Assembly: GCA_951799445.1 (NCBI GenBank)
Contig: OX637289.1
Coordinates: forward strand, 1,116,001-1,180,000
Length of the DNA stretch: 64,000 nt
Direction of reading: 5' to 3'
From: Pseudisothecium myosuroides
Lineage: Eukaryota; Streptophyta; Bryopsida; Hypnales; Lembophyllaceae
Shown here: in pieces, positions 1 through 17,200 of the stretch
Layout: every line of letters begins with the position of its first letter
How positions within the stretch are numbered: position 1 is the first letter of the stretch
Notes under the pieces: generated by a model
Databases searched by the model: none
Told to the model about the DNA's origin: nothing
What the model saw: the letters and a program-made list of their open reading frames with translations, nothing else
Program-made: the position numbers and the translations under genes

Positions 1-1
1 G

Positions 2-2121
2 AATTTGGATTTGAGAGATGCCATCGATCGTATGCAAGCAGCAGCAGCTGCTGCGGCGACGGCATCCCCGGTGCATCACTACAAGGCGCCGGAGGCTGAG
101 CGTCTGGCGCTTTCGTACAACCCGTCGCTCGACGGGAGGGATGCGAATTTCCACGGGGAGCCCCCGTGGCCGGAGGAAACCGGGCCGTGGATTCCCGTGG
201 CATCGGCCAAGGAGCGGGCGCTGGCCGCCACCGCGAGTGGCACCAGCAACTTCGAACAGGGCTATTGTAGTAGTGACTATGAGGAAAGATGGGCTGGTCC
301 CACGACTGGGAATAACGTGAACGTGTGGAGCGTTTTGAGGGGTGCCTTATCGATGGTTGCAGGAGTTGGTGGCTGGGTGCGTGGGGACGACGATATCCCC
401 TGCCCTGATTGGTCTTACGACCGCCAAATTCAATCTGGCAGGAGCGTCGACCTTGAGAGATCAGATTCTGGCAGTTCCTGGAGGAACCAGGGTCATGTGC
501 CTAGTGCTCCACCGCTTCTGCAAGGGTCGAGCGGCGATGACGTCCGATCGTTGAGAGCTCTTCTGGAAGCCGAGCCCCCGCAGTGGATGCCGGACAGCGC
601 TTCGTATGGGTGCATGCAATGTGGCAATAACTTCCGACCTGTTACCGTGGGCCGACATCACTGCCGGTTCTGCGGGGGCTTGTTCTGCAGGAGGTGCTCT
701 TCGGGGAGGTCCCTGTTGCCGGTCAAGTTCCGGGAGCGAGATCCACAGCGAACTTGTGACACATGTTTCGAGAGGCTGGAACCTATTCAGCGAACCCTAG
801 CTGATCGAGTCAGCAACGCTGCGCAGGTTTGTCTTTTCTTGCTGCGTGATTTGAGTAATTGGTTCGTTGCGGCGCTCGACTTTAGAGTATCGATGTTGTT
901 CTTAATTTTCCTGGCAGTGCTTCTCCTGCTGGATCTTCTGTAATTCCTGTTTGGTAATTTTTTCAGGCGGCGACACATGATGTGACTGACGCAACCTGCA
1001 TGAGAGGATGGCTCAATAGTCCTGTTGGTTTATCCATGGAGCAGGAGATTTACAAGGCAACGAACACTGTCCGGGCCTATCATAAGGTATTTCCTCAACA
1101 TTTATTTTGGAGATCATGTTTGGCTGTGAGCTCAAGATGTTTTCTTGGTTGCAGTTATTGAAGCAGCAGTGTATATGGCTGTACAGATTGGCGAATTGAA
1201 ACCAGAGAGATCAATCCCAGATGCAGTGTTAAAGGGGGCGAGGGGTCTGGCCATTCTGACCGTCGTGAAAGTCGGCATGATGGTCACCTACAAGCTTGGC
1301 ACTGGACTGATAATTGCTCGAAAGGCTGACGGTTCCTGGTCTGCTCCTTCCGCTATTGCCTCATGCGGACTGGGATGGGGTCCTCAGGTCAGTTAAAATT
1401 ATACACATTCTGTATGCATTTTGTTCCTAATCATAGCTTCACGGTATTTGCTGGACAGTGGAGTCTCACTTCGTCTCTGTATATGTCGGTGAGAGACGGA
1501 GTTTTATCATTGCATGAGACTTTGTCGAGTGCTTACTCTTGCATCTTTTGTCTTCCTCCTTATTCACCTAACTTCATGATTGTAATGAACTGAATAGGCT
1601 GGAGGGGAGCTCACAGATTTCATTATTGTACTCCGAACAGTCAAAGATGTGAAAGCTTTCTGCAGTCGTGTGCATTTCTCCGTGGGGGCTGGTGTCAGTG
1701 CGGCTGCTGGTCCTGTTGGTAGAGCTGCTGAGGCAGATATCCGTGCAGGGGATCGGGGAGCAGCCACCTGCTACACTTACAGCTGTAGCAAAGGTGAGAA
1801 GAAAGTTGCTAGTGTTTTTCTTGTTTTAGCTTTGTATTCAACGTTGAACGCAGTTCTGAGTCCTCCAAGTTGGCTTTGAAGCTAAGACACTGTTCTGATC
1901 GCATTTGCTACTTGGTATTTTCAACAGGTGCCTTTGTTGGTATTTCACTGGAGTATAATTTGGTAGCAACTCGGACTGCTACTAATGCGAACTTCTATGG
2001 AGATGCTTATGTTACATCATCAGATATTGTGCTGGGCTCAGTTCCACGGCCAAGGGCTGCTGGACCCTTGTACAGCGCTCTCCATGATTTATTTGGGAAA
2101 CTCGAATCAAATGGCGAGTAA
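2..2121 (+). CDS. FYVE zinc-finger plus SYLF (Ysc84-type) domain protein, 5' end open at window edge
   Basis: Exons 2-826, 967-1086, 1187-1387, 1598-1793 and 1928-2121 join in frame with GT-AG introns and end in TAA. The frame is open to the left edge, so the start is either the ATG at 32 (501 aa) or outside the window. Counting from ATG 32, a FYVE finger begins near residue 185: the WxxD signature (WMPD), CMQC, the RHHCRFCG core, CRRC and the closing CDTC. This is a phosphatidylinositol-3-phosphate binding fold. Exons 2-5 encode a SYLF domain (IPDAVLKGARGLAILTVVK, GTGLIIARKADGSW, GPVGRAAEADIRAGD), a lipid- and actin-associated module. The FYVE-SYLF order is that of plant endosomal proteins such as Arabidopsis At1g29800 and At3g43230 (family recollection). 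A role at endosomal membranes is inferred. The first intron could be read through into a short hydrophobic tail, which I take as intronic. Confidence 0.88.
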
Positions 2122-4965
2122 GGGCTTTCCGATTCACATCGATGTACAGTCTTGGTGGGGATGATGCTGTCCTATGTCTATATCACGTTCAGGTGTTTGT
2201 ACATATTTTTTATTTGCCAACTTTAGTTGGTCCGTGAATGTCACGAAAAATATCGGTATTGTCTTCCATTCTCAGGGGTCCTTGTACCCCAGTGCGGGCT
2301 GAAAGATATACGCAGCTGCCGTATGAACATAGTCAGACTTACTAGAATAATATCAAGCAATTGGAATTTGCAAGTGAGTGCTCAAAGTTGTCACCAATCA
2401 CTTGCATATTGTAAGCATTTTTTAAGGGTAATTTTAGGAGCTGCTGCCTAAATTGTTATCAGATCTTTTCTCTAGTAGAGATCGTGATGCAAATTGTTAC
2501 GGGCTACGTTGCCTGACCTGATTGAAAGGTTTTTGTGCATTATGAAAGTCCATGGGATACTTTCTACACTGCTGTTTTTATGGGTGGCCTCTTCGTAGTG
2601 TATGTCCAGTAATTGCACTCAGTTACATAGAACCAAAGCTTTCGTGTACCAAATTGACGCAAACAATTCGAACTTATGCTAACAACTTTTGTTGGCTCTT
2701 GGACCAAAGCGGAGGAGGCTTTGCATTGAGAGAAGTTAGATGTGAGGAAGCTTGAGCAGGACCTTACTTGAAAGTAAGTCATTGGTACAGTGCCAGAGCC
2801 TCCCAATGACTGCTTGTTCAATCTTACGCTAAATCCGAAGCCGTGTGGAGAACAGTTCTTTTTGAGCAGCAAAAATGGCGAAGTAAGTAGAGTAGGATTG
2901 AGGCAAGTTCATCTCTTTATTGAAGAACTATTTCTTTATTTCGATGAAAGCTTTTTATAATGTGTATTTGATGTTTTTTGAAGAATCTCATAATTAGTTG
3001 GAAAATAATTAAGAAATAAGTACTTTCATGTAAATGTTTTGATAATTTCATGACTATGCGCTTCGTTTGGAAGGATGTAAAATCTGCTCAAAAGACGTTT
3101 TTCTGGACGTGGACTTTCGGTGGGGCTGAATTTTCATTTAGCCCCATTTGCCACCAGTTGGATACTTGGATTTGACCGATTGGCTACGGTCGGTTGAGTG
3201 AATGGCCTCAGTAAAGTGATGATACTATTTGAAAATTAGTGCAGGCTTTATGGCCTGCTTGTTGGTATATTTTATTTTCATTTTGGGGCACAAAATGAGG
3301 GGAACCACATTGCATTTTTGAAAGGCTAGGAATTAGATAGAATTTTTTTTGTTGCAATTTAAACTTCAAACCTTGATATCTGTGATTTTTCAAAGAAGAC
3401 AAGTGATTTCCATAATGCAAGTACTTAATAGCTACATTTACAACCCTAAAAAGACAGAACTTTTGGAATAAAGAAGTGGTGGCCTTGAAAATTGTTCTTT
3501 ATTGAATTACTTATGATTAAAAACTATGGTGGAAGCACCCAAAACCATCAATATTAGCAATTTAGTATAGTTGGAGGCACCTTTTTGTAAATATAATATT
3601 TTTGTAGTATTAGCAAGTGAAAATGATGAATATGAAAAAAGAAATAGATTTTTTGGATGTGGTATGTAATTTCTATGATTTTTCAAAGTGATGGCTCACT
3701 AGACTACTAAAACTATCTCATAGGTGGATCCAAAACTGAAATCTACAAAAATTAGTAATCAATGAATGAAAGTTATGTATGTGTCCTTCAAATGCATCAG
3801 TGAATCAGAGCTAAGCATTTCAAGGATACATTAACGGGAAGTCTAGGGACATATTTAGTGATAGTCTAAGGTACAAGAATCAGATTTAGTGATAGTCTAA
3901 GGTACAAAAATGGGAACAAGGACGCTAATGGGCATTTATACCTCATAATGAAATTTTCATATTTTTTTAGTGATGCATCAAATGTTTGCTATGCTTTGTT
4001 TTGAGTCAAATGTATAAAATATCAAGATGTTTATAATATTTCAATAATAGGTTTGAAATGGGTGCATCATCTATTTGAAAGGGTTGCAAATATGTAGGAA
4101 AATAAATAGTTGAAAAATTCAATGCTATGTAGAAATTATGGACCACTAAAAAATGAATTATCTCTAGTGAAAACTAGGATAGTCTTTTATTTAGGAAGGT
4201 TGCAGCCCTATCCCTAAAGTAGTCAATTAAATAAACAGCAAATTCCTAGACAAATGGATACATTCTTTGTAGGTGTATACTTCATTTCTAAAGTTTTTTA
4301 GAATGTCATCCATTAGACATTTCTAGTCTTCACAATATTTTTGATTTAACATCCTATAATGACATAGCTACTTAAAAGTGTCTGATGGATGATAAAGAAC
4401 CTTTCTATCTAAAACAAAAGTGTTAATATAATTCACCCTTGGAATTTTGTTTGAAAATTGAAAGAGATATCTTGTACATTGTCTGACCTCCAATGAGTGC
4501 TTTTTGGATTTTTTTAAGCAAATGATTCACAATAGACCTAAAAAAAGGATGTCCCCAAGAATCAACTTGTCATTTCAGAGGTTAAAAGGTGTTGACCCTA
4601 AACCTATCACCAAGATAACATAACATTGTATAATGAGGCAATGATCCTCCCCCCCCATGCAAGGAAGGTATAATACCTTTTTCCAGATTCCTCGAAGAAA
4701 CTTTCAATTAAGTCAAGGATTGGGATTGGTTGAGGGGTCATTAATATTAACCCTTAAACGCTAAACTAGTGCCCATGGAAATCATCCCTTTTGGTATTCT
4801 ATGACGTCATCTACTTCAAAAAAATAAATAAATAAACCATCGGAGGTCAAACTATTGTGCTAGATCTCCCCTTCCTACACAAAATTCCAACTACTCTTCT
4901 GTCCTACATAGAAAGATTCTTTGTCATTCATCAACCAAAAAACAACTGTAGCATCATTCAAGGAT
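2122..4965. other. Spacer downstream of the FYVE-SYLF gene
   Basis: The first several hundred bases are of ordinary composition and probably hold the 3'UTR. From about 2.9 kb the sequence is AT-rich and has no supportable gene. The only internal structure I see is a 28-bp direct repeat at 3853-3880 and 3884-3911, with one mismatch. Confidence 0.6.
3853..3911. repeat. 28-bp direct repeat, two copies
   Basis: The copies start with ATTTAGTGATAGTCTAAGG, are separated by 3 bp and differ at one base. This looks like a local replication-slippage duplication. Confidence 0.8.
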
Positions 4966-5261
4966 TAAGGTAGTGTGCTCTAAAAGTGAGCAGGCTCTAA
5001 AAGCGATCATGACACAGAGGTACATTTTCCTTTCTTCAATGTACCAACCGTGTACATTTCAGGAGGTGGTCGGTTTTAGTGACCATTGCATTTCAACTTC
5101 AAAAATTTGTAACTAATTCCACAAAGGTCCAAAAAATATGAAACGACTTGGGTTAGATGTCAATTCCACTTTTCTTCCTCCAAAAATTAACTAAAAATTG
5201 TTTCAAGAAGTTTAGCTTCCCCCACAAGACAAACAACTCGCTTTAAGAGCAGACTACCTTA
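4966..5261 (-). mobile_element. TAAGGTA-family MITE, complete copy (296 bp)
   Basis: The left end TAAGGTAGTGTGCTCTAAAA and the complement of the right end TAAGGTAGTCTGCTCTTAAA form inverted repeats of about 25 bp. The body matches, in reverse orientation, the element inserted in the midasin pseudogene at 33742-34049, including the GTACA-rich middle and the 'GTCGTTTCATATTTTTTGG' segment. Flanking TA on both sides fits a TA target duplication. It has no coding capacity. Confidence 0.8.
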
Positions 5262-6020
5262 GGACAATTTTATTCACTGTAGGGACCCCCGTTTTTCAAG
5301 TTTGCAAAAAGGAAGACTCCTGCCTCATTGGTAAACAATGTCATCTACTGAAGTCAGCCCCAAAATCACCAACCCCTAGAATCCTAGATGAATAGGTGCA
5401 TTCTTCACTCACTTTCTCACTCAGTCCCAAGCATAGTTTCTCCGAAACTCATCCATCTGACACTCTTGGTCCTCCGCAGCGTCGTCAGTCAGTTTCAGGG
5501 TTCAGCTTGCCCAAGCAGCAAGGTAGAGTACTCCTCACTCCCTCAGCGTCAGTCCACTGCGGAGAAAAAAGAGTCAGTGGAACCCGACTACGGTACCGCA
5601 AATGCGCACTCGGCTTACGCAGCTGCCTGTTTTCCACAATATAGTCTAGTGTAGTGTACTTCCTCTGCACTAAGTGAAGCTCATTAGTGCGTTGTCGCTT
5701 ATTTTCCAGTCGGAGCCACACAGGGGTTTAGCAAAGAAAGGGTACTACTACTGCCGTGACGGATCGTGCAGGACTGAGGAAGAAGACGGAAGAAAACGGA
5801 AGCGTCCGGGAGGCGTCCGGGAGGATGCAGTGCGCAGACAGGGAGCGCGTCTCTTCTTACATTCTCTGACGAGCAGTAGTGAGAGAGACGACGCGACGCG
5901 CTTGTTCTCAGTATTTTTGGGCGCCATTTGGAGTGAGGGTTTGCATTTGGAGCGAGGGAGAGTTTGCGTTGTGGGTTTTTTGTTTGATAGACAGGGTGGG
6001 ATTATTTAGGTTTGGGCGCG
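5262..6020 (+). promoter_or_regulatory. Promoter and 5' leader region of the bZIP gene
   Basis: GC content rises from about 5.4 kb toward the bZIP start. A 14-codon upstream reading frame begins with ATG at 5825 and stops with TGA near 5869; it would be a uORF if transcription starts upstream of it. No clear TATA box stands out. The transcription start is unknown. Confidence 0.45.
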
Positions 6021-9280
<3,260 letters not shown>

Positions 9281-11208
9281 AGAGCATTTGGATAAACTGC
9301 GAGACTATTCTTACAAGATTTAAAACTTAGAAACCCAATTAACCAATTTATGGTCGCTGTCGATTTCGAGCAGCGTTTTCAGGCGAATGAAAACTTTTTT
9401 TTTCAAAATATCAATTTTTCTATGCAAACTAGGTCGGATTGCTAGAACAGTCAAAAGTTTTTTGTAAGGAAACTGTTTAGTGCCAATTGTTTAGTATTTG
9501 CCTGGTGTTGGAAAATCTACTATTTGGAGAAAGTCTTTGATGTTTTCATTATAAAATTGTTTCACAAGTCAATGGCAGTTACAATTTTGGCCAATCGTAG
9601 AAAATTGTAAGTGCTATAAATAGTAATTGTAGTTTTTGGCGCATTATTGTAATAAATTCTTAAAAATTGGTTTAAAATTAATTGAGATATATATTTAAAC
9701 TTCCAAATGTGATTGGATGGATATTTTTTGCTCTTTTGCTCAACATTGTCTCTTTTGCTCAACATTGTCTCTTTGATTGAATCTTTAGGAAAGTTACAAA
9801 GAGTTTATATTTTGTAGTAGTTGTCTTAAATCCTTGAAGAATGTGAGGACCAAAATTGTCTGATGGATGGCTTCTCTAGAAACAAAGAATGTCAAGGGTG
9901 CATCTTTCAAGGGTTAACTTGTGAGAGCTTGAGTGATGAGACCTTGTCTCTCAAAAATTAAAGATTTCCTTGTTTGATTCATTAAAATCTTTTCAATAGT
10001 ATAGTCAAAGGCCTTGAGCTTTGGGCTTGTCTCCACTACCAATTGGTACAGTGTGTTTATGTGAATCCCTTGTTAGGTGATAGTTTGATTGGAATGAGTT
10101 CATAAGGATCTGGATTTTAGTAAACACGGATTGGGCACTCAGTAGTTAAGGCTTAACCTCCTAGGGAAGGAAGGAATCAATGTTTTGTAAGGAAGACTTA
10201 ATTGGAGAAAATCCTTCAACACACTACTTTTATAAATAGTCAAACATACTATAATTTAGATAAATTGCATATAGCTTTTATATACAAATTTTGTACAAAG
10301 CATTTTTAAGTTTTTGATCTTAAAACTTGATTGACATTTGAAAAGATTCTAGTCTTGCTTTTGAACAAAATTAATGAATTAAAGCTTTCCAAAATCTAAT
10401 TTCTACTCTTAAGAACTTAAGAAAATCTTAAGAATGACTCTTTTATCACAACTAGAAGTTGAGAGCCTATAACTGTGCTCCTAAATATAGAATGACTCAT
10501 AAATTTTGTCACCTCGAAGATGTCCTAAAGTACACCAATGTTTTAAGATTCTCAAATTTCTAAGCATGTTTTGTACTACGTATTTGATATGAATATTCTT
10601 CACTTTTTCCAACAATTTAGTTTCAAATCTTAAGTCAAAAGTTTAGTTTCAAAAGATCTAAAAATCTTATGATTCTCAAAAGACATGTGACTTCATCTGT
10701 AAATAACATAAATATGAAACTTTTAGGGTCTGTGTTTACACATGGAAGTCTATCACGTATCCATTAGACAAAAGTCCAATTTCAATACGGCAAATGTCAG
10801 ATATGACACACAAAATCACAGATTCATTCAAATGTTGGGAAAAATCTTTCCTCTAAAAGGTCCATGAGAAGACTTTTGCAATATGCTTGGAATGAATACT
10901 GTCCTTGACAAAGAATATTCTACAAATTCTATATATGCAACCGCTGATAAAGTACTTCCAAGAACATCATTTTCAAGAGCCAGAGAAGGACCTAACCATT
11001 GCAGCTTCTAGGACTTATAACTATATCACTAGCAACTTGCATGTAATGAAATTGCTTCCCAACATTCTCTAAAAGTCAGAAATGCTTAATAGAAACTAGC
11101 CACTTTCAAAGAAGAAATGAAATAAAGATAGTGCAGAAAAAAACAAATTCTTGCCCAAGAACCAAGCAACAGTAACCAAATATCATACCCCCAAGCCTAC
11201 TTGATTTC
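9281..11208. other. Spacer between the bZIP and ABCG genes (convergent 3' ends)
   Basis: AT-rich sequence without a supportable gene. A 19-bp perfect tandem duplication lies at 9732-9769 (unit TCTTTTGCTCAACATTGTC). Both neighbouring genes point into this spacer, so it should hold two 3'UTRs. Confidence 0.6.
9732..9769. repeat. 19-bp perfect tandem duplication
   Basis: Two adjacent identical units, TCTTTTGCTCAACATTGTC, in the AT-rich spacer. Confidence 0.9.
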
Positions 11209-14200
11209 TTACCTTCGATCGTATTTCATGAACTTCAGAGCTATCATGCTGGCCACCATAAACAGACAAATGAAAAGAAGCAGCATCCCCATACTTTGAT
11301 ACCTTTTGTCGTAGTCCAAGGACATGAGATTTTGGATGATGAACCAAGCTAACATATTGCCCTGATCTTCCACGCGCACACACGGGCAGTCGGGGCAACT
11401 AGTGGGGACCAAGGCGTCGCAGGTTTGGCAGAGCGGAGCCTCCAAATCACAATGGAACGCTATGGCAACGAGGCTGTTGAGGGCATATTGGGTGGGGTTC
11501 GCCCAATACAACCACATCCAAAACGTTGGAATTTTGGACTTCGGAATCATAAAACCTGAAGTCATGTTCCTGCAAGGCACCAAAGGCCAGAGTCCGATTA
11601 GGAGCCACAGTTCGAGTGTGACATCTTCCAAAATAGAAGAAAGATTTGACACCCTTAGCTAAATGAGAATGGTCTTAGCCAAGTTTCTACCATGCAGGTG
11701 ATTGATATACATGTCAGGTAATGCAATATCACGATTCCAATATGAATGCATGAGACGTGTTTATATTGCAGTTACCAGAAGTTCACAACAACTGGAATGA
11801 TGATAGTTGCGACCTGATAAAAAAAATCAACGTTTTAAGAATTCAGATCATGCTACACGGCATATAAAATATTACAAACATGCTATAACTCAATATTCTA
11901 TAATTCAACAAAACATCATTTTAGTGCACTACCTTAGTTGCAAAAGGTAAGTAATTAGGGGCTATAACTTGGATTTGTGACTCTGCCCGGGTTTCATCAA
12001 AAGTCTCAAAACAATAATATAGTCCTAATTTTGTGATACTATGATGTAGTTATGTTCACCCCTTTAAAATCCCTTAATATTTGCACCACAGATGGACGTT
12101 CATGCGCTTTGTCAAGCATCCTGTCAAGCTAGATTGAGTAGATAAAAGACCTGCACTTTCTTCAAGTTGGTATCCTCAAATATGAAACTATCACATTAAG
12201 AGTTGGATTGACAATTTGCATGTACCTGTGCATTTGGAGTCAGCATCGCCAGAAAAATACCAAAGAATGTGATGGAGGCTGCATATTCACATAAGAGAAG
12301 CCAAAACTCGAAGAAGTCCTTGAGTGAATTTGTGGCTACTCCACCCAAAGTGAAACATATCGAACAGAAAATAAGTGATGAAATACAAAGATATGGAATC
12401 TGCAAACATTCAAAAGAAGAACCAATTTTAGTTCTCCACAATTTGGGACAATGCCAATATCTTCTAATTTCACAAGCCTTACTGTTAGTGCACCTGTGAC
12501 GAACATTTGCCTTCAATTAAAACTGTTGAAATAGAGTGCAAACATTGCTGGCAAAAGTCAAAATATTGGAACATCAAATAGATGAAGGTTGATACTTTGA
12601 ATGAACTAGAAAACTTCCCTCTAGTATATGTTCTCATGGCGTCTAATCAAGTTGTATGCACAGCTGAAGTTCATAGTAAACCAAGAAAAATTCGATGGTC
12701 AAGATGACTTCCTACCCAGTATATATGCACAGAAAAGTGTCCAGGCTTTTCAATAGTTGTGCCAAATGTGTGCACAGTATACAGTAATGAGCAACTCATG
12801 TATGGGGACGACTAAAATGGGAAGAGACTAATGGTTCAAAAAATGTTGAATTTTTTTTGGTGCCCAATAAAAATGAGACTGAATTTAAAAACAAAATTAA
12901 AATAGCATGTTGGGCCCATCATTCCAAAGGATGAATCTCTTATGTCCATTGGGTCGAGAATTATGACATGCAATTATAGGAATATAGTGGCATTTTGAAA
13001 TTGCTAAATAAAGATTTTGAATTTTTCAATCACTGAGGATTGAACTAAGGATTATACTATGGAGCATAAGACTTACGAAAAGTGCACATTTCTATTTAAG
13101 GTAAAGACACTTGCAATTTGCTGCTTGTTACAACTATTTAAAAAGTCATAATGCCAAGAGATTACTGATGATCTGTGAGTACCTCAGCCAACACCCACGA
13201 CATGCTATAGAATAATACTGGGTACATATTAGACGCCCGTTCACGATAGTAGACCACGCGCTCAGCATTAACCTTATAAATGACAATACACCACGTGTGA
13301 GCTTCTTCTTATCACCAAAAATTCGAGACTTGAATAACATAGTTTCATAACTGTTGCCATAACATGTGCCAGTTGGCAATTAAATACTCTGTATCTACTT
13401 CCCCAAAATTACTAATATTGTGAGCCTAAAGAACACTTTACTACCGTATATTGATAGATTTAGGAGATGGTGACCAATAGGAAAAGCCACAAGCACCTGA
13501 GGAATGATGTTGTTTGCATTTGACATTGCAACCATAACGACAGATATGTAGATGAGTCCTAGCCGGGAAGACATGCCAGGAATAGTATTGTACTTGATCT
13601 ACCAAACAAACGCAAGGAAACTCATTGTGAACTCACCCATATATATCAAATACTACTAAAAAGTTCAAGAAAAAAAAATAAAAAGTTAAATCTAAAGAGC
13701 TTGTAATCCAAGGTAATTAAAGAACCACTTTCGCATTTTAAGTTTGTACAGTTACAATCTTAAAGCATAACCATCAAAGTATTTAAAACCTGATAAAAGG
13801 TAGAACCCAAGATTAGGCCAAGAACAATATTCAACATCATTCTTCCAAAACTGCAAACAATTTCAAGAGAAGCACAAAACACATCATTGAACACTAAATT
13901 CTACATTTGAACATTAAAAACATACTCATATTGATTTTTACGATCAGATCTTGACAAGATTGAGAATCCAGGTCACAGCTAAAAATTCTAGTAAGTTCCG
14001 CTAAGATATAGACCTGGTTTAATCAAGTAATGACAAAGAAGAGGCAACGGACCTGTAAGCAATATTCCGCCAATATGTTCGGAATTGGCGAATGACAACA
14101 ACCTTGCACAAAACCCAAGGTGATGCGGCATAGCCTTTGATAAGTGGCTCCTTGCCAAGCTTTCCCCTTCCAAACTTATAGGTCTCAAGCTCCTCAACTG

Positions 14201-17200
14201 CAGGATATACATTACAAAGCAGTTACAACTATAATTACAAGCATATGAGTGAAGACTTAGATACAACAATGGCTCCCGCATGATGTATGATCACACTAGC
14301 TTGCGGAACTTATATACAAATATTGAGATGTTACTTAAATTTCAAACAAACTACATGGGTCCTCGACATACGATTTCGCTGGGCCAAAGAGCTCTGCTGA
14401 TAATCAAGTGCAAAGTCGCGCTGAGCAACATGGCCTATCCCTGCTCCAATAATTTCCAACATGTATGATGCTGGATTCTGGTCGACAGGACATTTCTTTA
14501 CTCCCGGAAGCGACTGGAAATAGTTCTGCATAAAGCCAAGCACCCCTTCAATCAGCACATTCTTCACAGAAATAATTTATACTTTTCGGCAATGATACAC
14601 TAATAGTTCGGCTAAGCGTTTGAACAATATCTTCAGTAAAATTAGACAAAATCACAAACTCAAAAGAATTTTCACCAAGAATTATCAAGAGAGGCCGCTA
14701 TGTAATCACTCTGAATCATGGTGAGTGTTTTCATTATGATGTGTAAGAGTTCCCGAGACAGTCTAATCTATGCAAACCCTGTTTGTGAATTTGCAAAAAC
14801 CTTTCAACGCAGTAGACTCATTGATTCCAGTTTGAAACATGTCTAGATACTAAAATCATTATCATAACCTCATTTCTCAAAAACGTGTTCATAGTCCCAA
14901 ATATAATTATAGAAGAATGAGAAAATGTTTATAGTGGACGGCATGAATGAGTACTATGGATGAGTTACTGTATTGATTTACAATACAATACTATCCATGC
15001 ACGAGAAATCTATAAAAATTTACACCCAGACGTACCAGAAGGTCCTCTGCTTGCTCTCCAATGGGTCCAAAATACGCAATCTCTCCACCTCGTTTTAACA
15101 GCATCAGGTGAGTGAAGCTCATGAAAAGTCGTCGGCTAGGTTGGTGAATGGTGCATATTACACTGCGGCCTGACTTGACAACATTGGTAATACTTCGCAT
15201 GACAATTTGAGCAGCCCGACTGTCCAAACCGCTTGTTGGTTCATCCAGGAACAAAATACTTGGATTTGTCACCTGCAAAGGTTAAAGGAGGCTTTTCTAA
15301 ATGAAGAAAAAACTTCTCAAGATTAACATCACGTGGAAGAATTGAGTAGTGTTGAAAGTCACCAATTGATGGATCACTTACAAGTTCAACCCCAATGGTG
15401 AGGCGCTTTGCCTCCTCCACGGATAGACCTCCATCCCCAATGGAACCAACCAATTTATCCTCTATCTCGTTCAACTCTAGTAAGATTAAGACCTGCCATG
15501 ACAAAACATGCTTCAAGACAATAGACATGGAGCAAGACAAGCAATCTCTAGTAGAATAGAAACAAATTTCGAGTGACATTGGAACAAAAGAGTTGCCACA
15601 ACCTCTCAAAGGTTATCAATTGCAATGAGGGTAGATTTTCTAAAATTCCTCTTGAGGTGGGTTCTCTACTAGTGATATATGGATAAATTAAATAATCACA
15701 TGCGTTCTTCTCAAAGCATGCATTGATGAATGTTTTTTTTATTGATTGTCCTACAGAGATGTTATAAAAGAATTGCCTCATCGATGAACTTCTGACGCAT
15801 TGGAGCAGGAGTGGCTTTTGGATGGCGTAACGAACCACTGAATTCGAGGGACTCTCGCACAGTTATAAAAGGAGTATGGATGTCATTCTGTTCCACATAT
15901 CTGTCCGGAAAATGTTAGAAATTGTATACTACAATATTATGCACGTTCACTTCAGGCCTCACTGGCTTGATTCCTCCTAATTATGAGTGATAATAAGGAG
16001 TTTTATAAACGTTTCTTGTAATTTATTAGACTTAGGAATAGTATTGTATCAGACTCACCCAGCAATTCGTGCAAATGTCTCTTGCACTTTAGGGTAGCCA
16101 TTAATAAGAATGTCTCCAAGTATTCTGCCTGTCGTCTTGCGGCCAGCTAGGACGTCAAGTAATGTCGTTTTTCCAGCACCACTACTTCCCATCAATGCAG
16201 TCAAGGAGCCGGGTTTGGCAAATCCGGAAACATTGGAAAGCAGTATTCGAGGATCTTGAATACCTGGAATTTTCACCTAAACGACAAAAAATAAGAAAAT
16301 CTGTTTCAGAAAATAAAACATACATTTCCAGGTCATCCTGAATCAAGTGATAAATATAGCTTAACTTATGCTACACAGACCTAAAAGCAACGAAACCTTT
16401 GAAAAGAAAGGATTAATAGAAACACCTCGTATGTTATTTGATGAAAAGAGAGAATCATTGGCTCAACTTTGACAGCATCAAGATCTTGTTTGGATTCCTT
16501 GGCAACTTTACCAATTCTGGGAAATTGGACTTTCCGTTTAGCCCTTAAAGGATTTGAAGCTGCTGGCTGATTGCGTAACAGTCGAGCAGTCGAAGGCAGT
16601 TTCACCTGCAATATGATCCAAGTTCCATAACAGAAGAGCATTTCCACACTCTAAACTTCTTGACAAAGGGAAACTCATAAAGATAGCAAAATCAGAAAAT
16701 CTGAATGCCCCCATTTGTAAACATTTTCATGTACACTTGTACTTTATTAATTTAAGAAAGAAACACTTATATTACTAAATAATAAAGACAGTTGTGCGTC
16801 CCGACTTTAATAACACTGAAATGGTTAAGATTCCAACGTATTCATAAGGGTGCAGGGACTACTCTATATCAAATTCACTCATTAAATAAATAACAAATGT
16901 CATTAAATACTCCAAATATAAATTACTCAACAAACGTAAATTGGAACAAAAAGCACTCTTTTGACCCTACACGATCCACCCTATCCACCCTAACATTTAC
17001 CTTTTACTTCTCAAGTTCCTCTTCCTAATTCCAACAATTACTTTACAACCTCACTCTTCTTATTCATGCACCGCACATATCAATTCGCTTCTCAATTGCA
17101 ACCACATCTTCACATACCTCATCACCACTAATCCTTTCTACAATACTCTAATTTCATTCTTAACCTGATCTCAAGTAACTACACTCTATTCAGATTTCAG

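Noticed and set aside
1363..1593. 76-codon frame in the FYVE-SYLF gene
   Set aside because: Lies in intron 3; flanking exons join precisely across it with family-consistent sequence.
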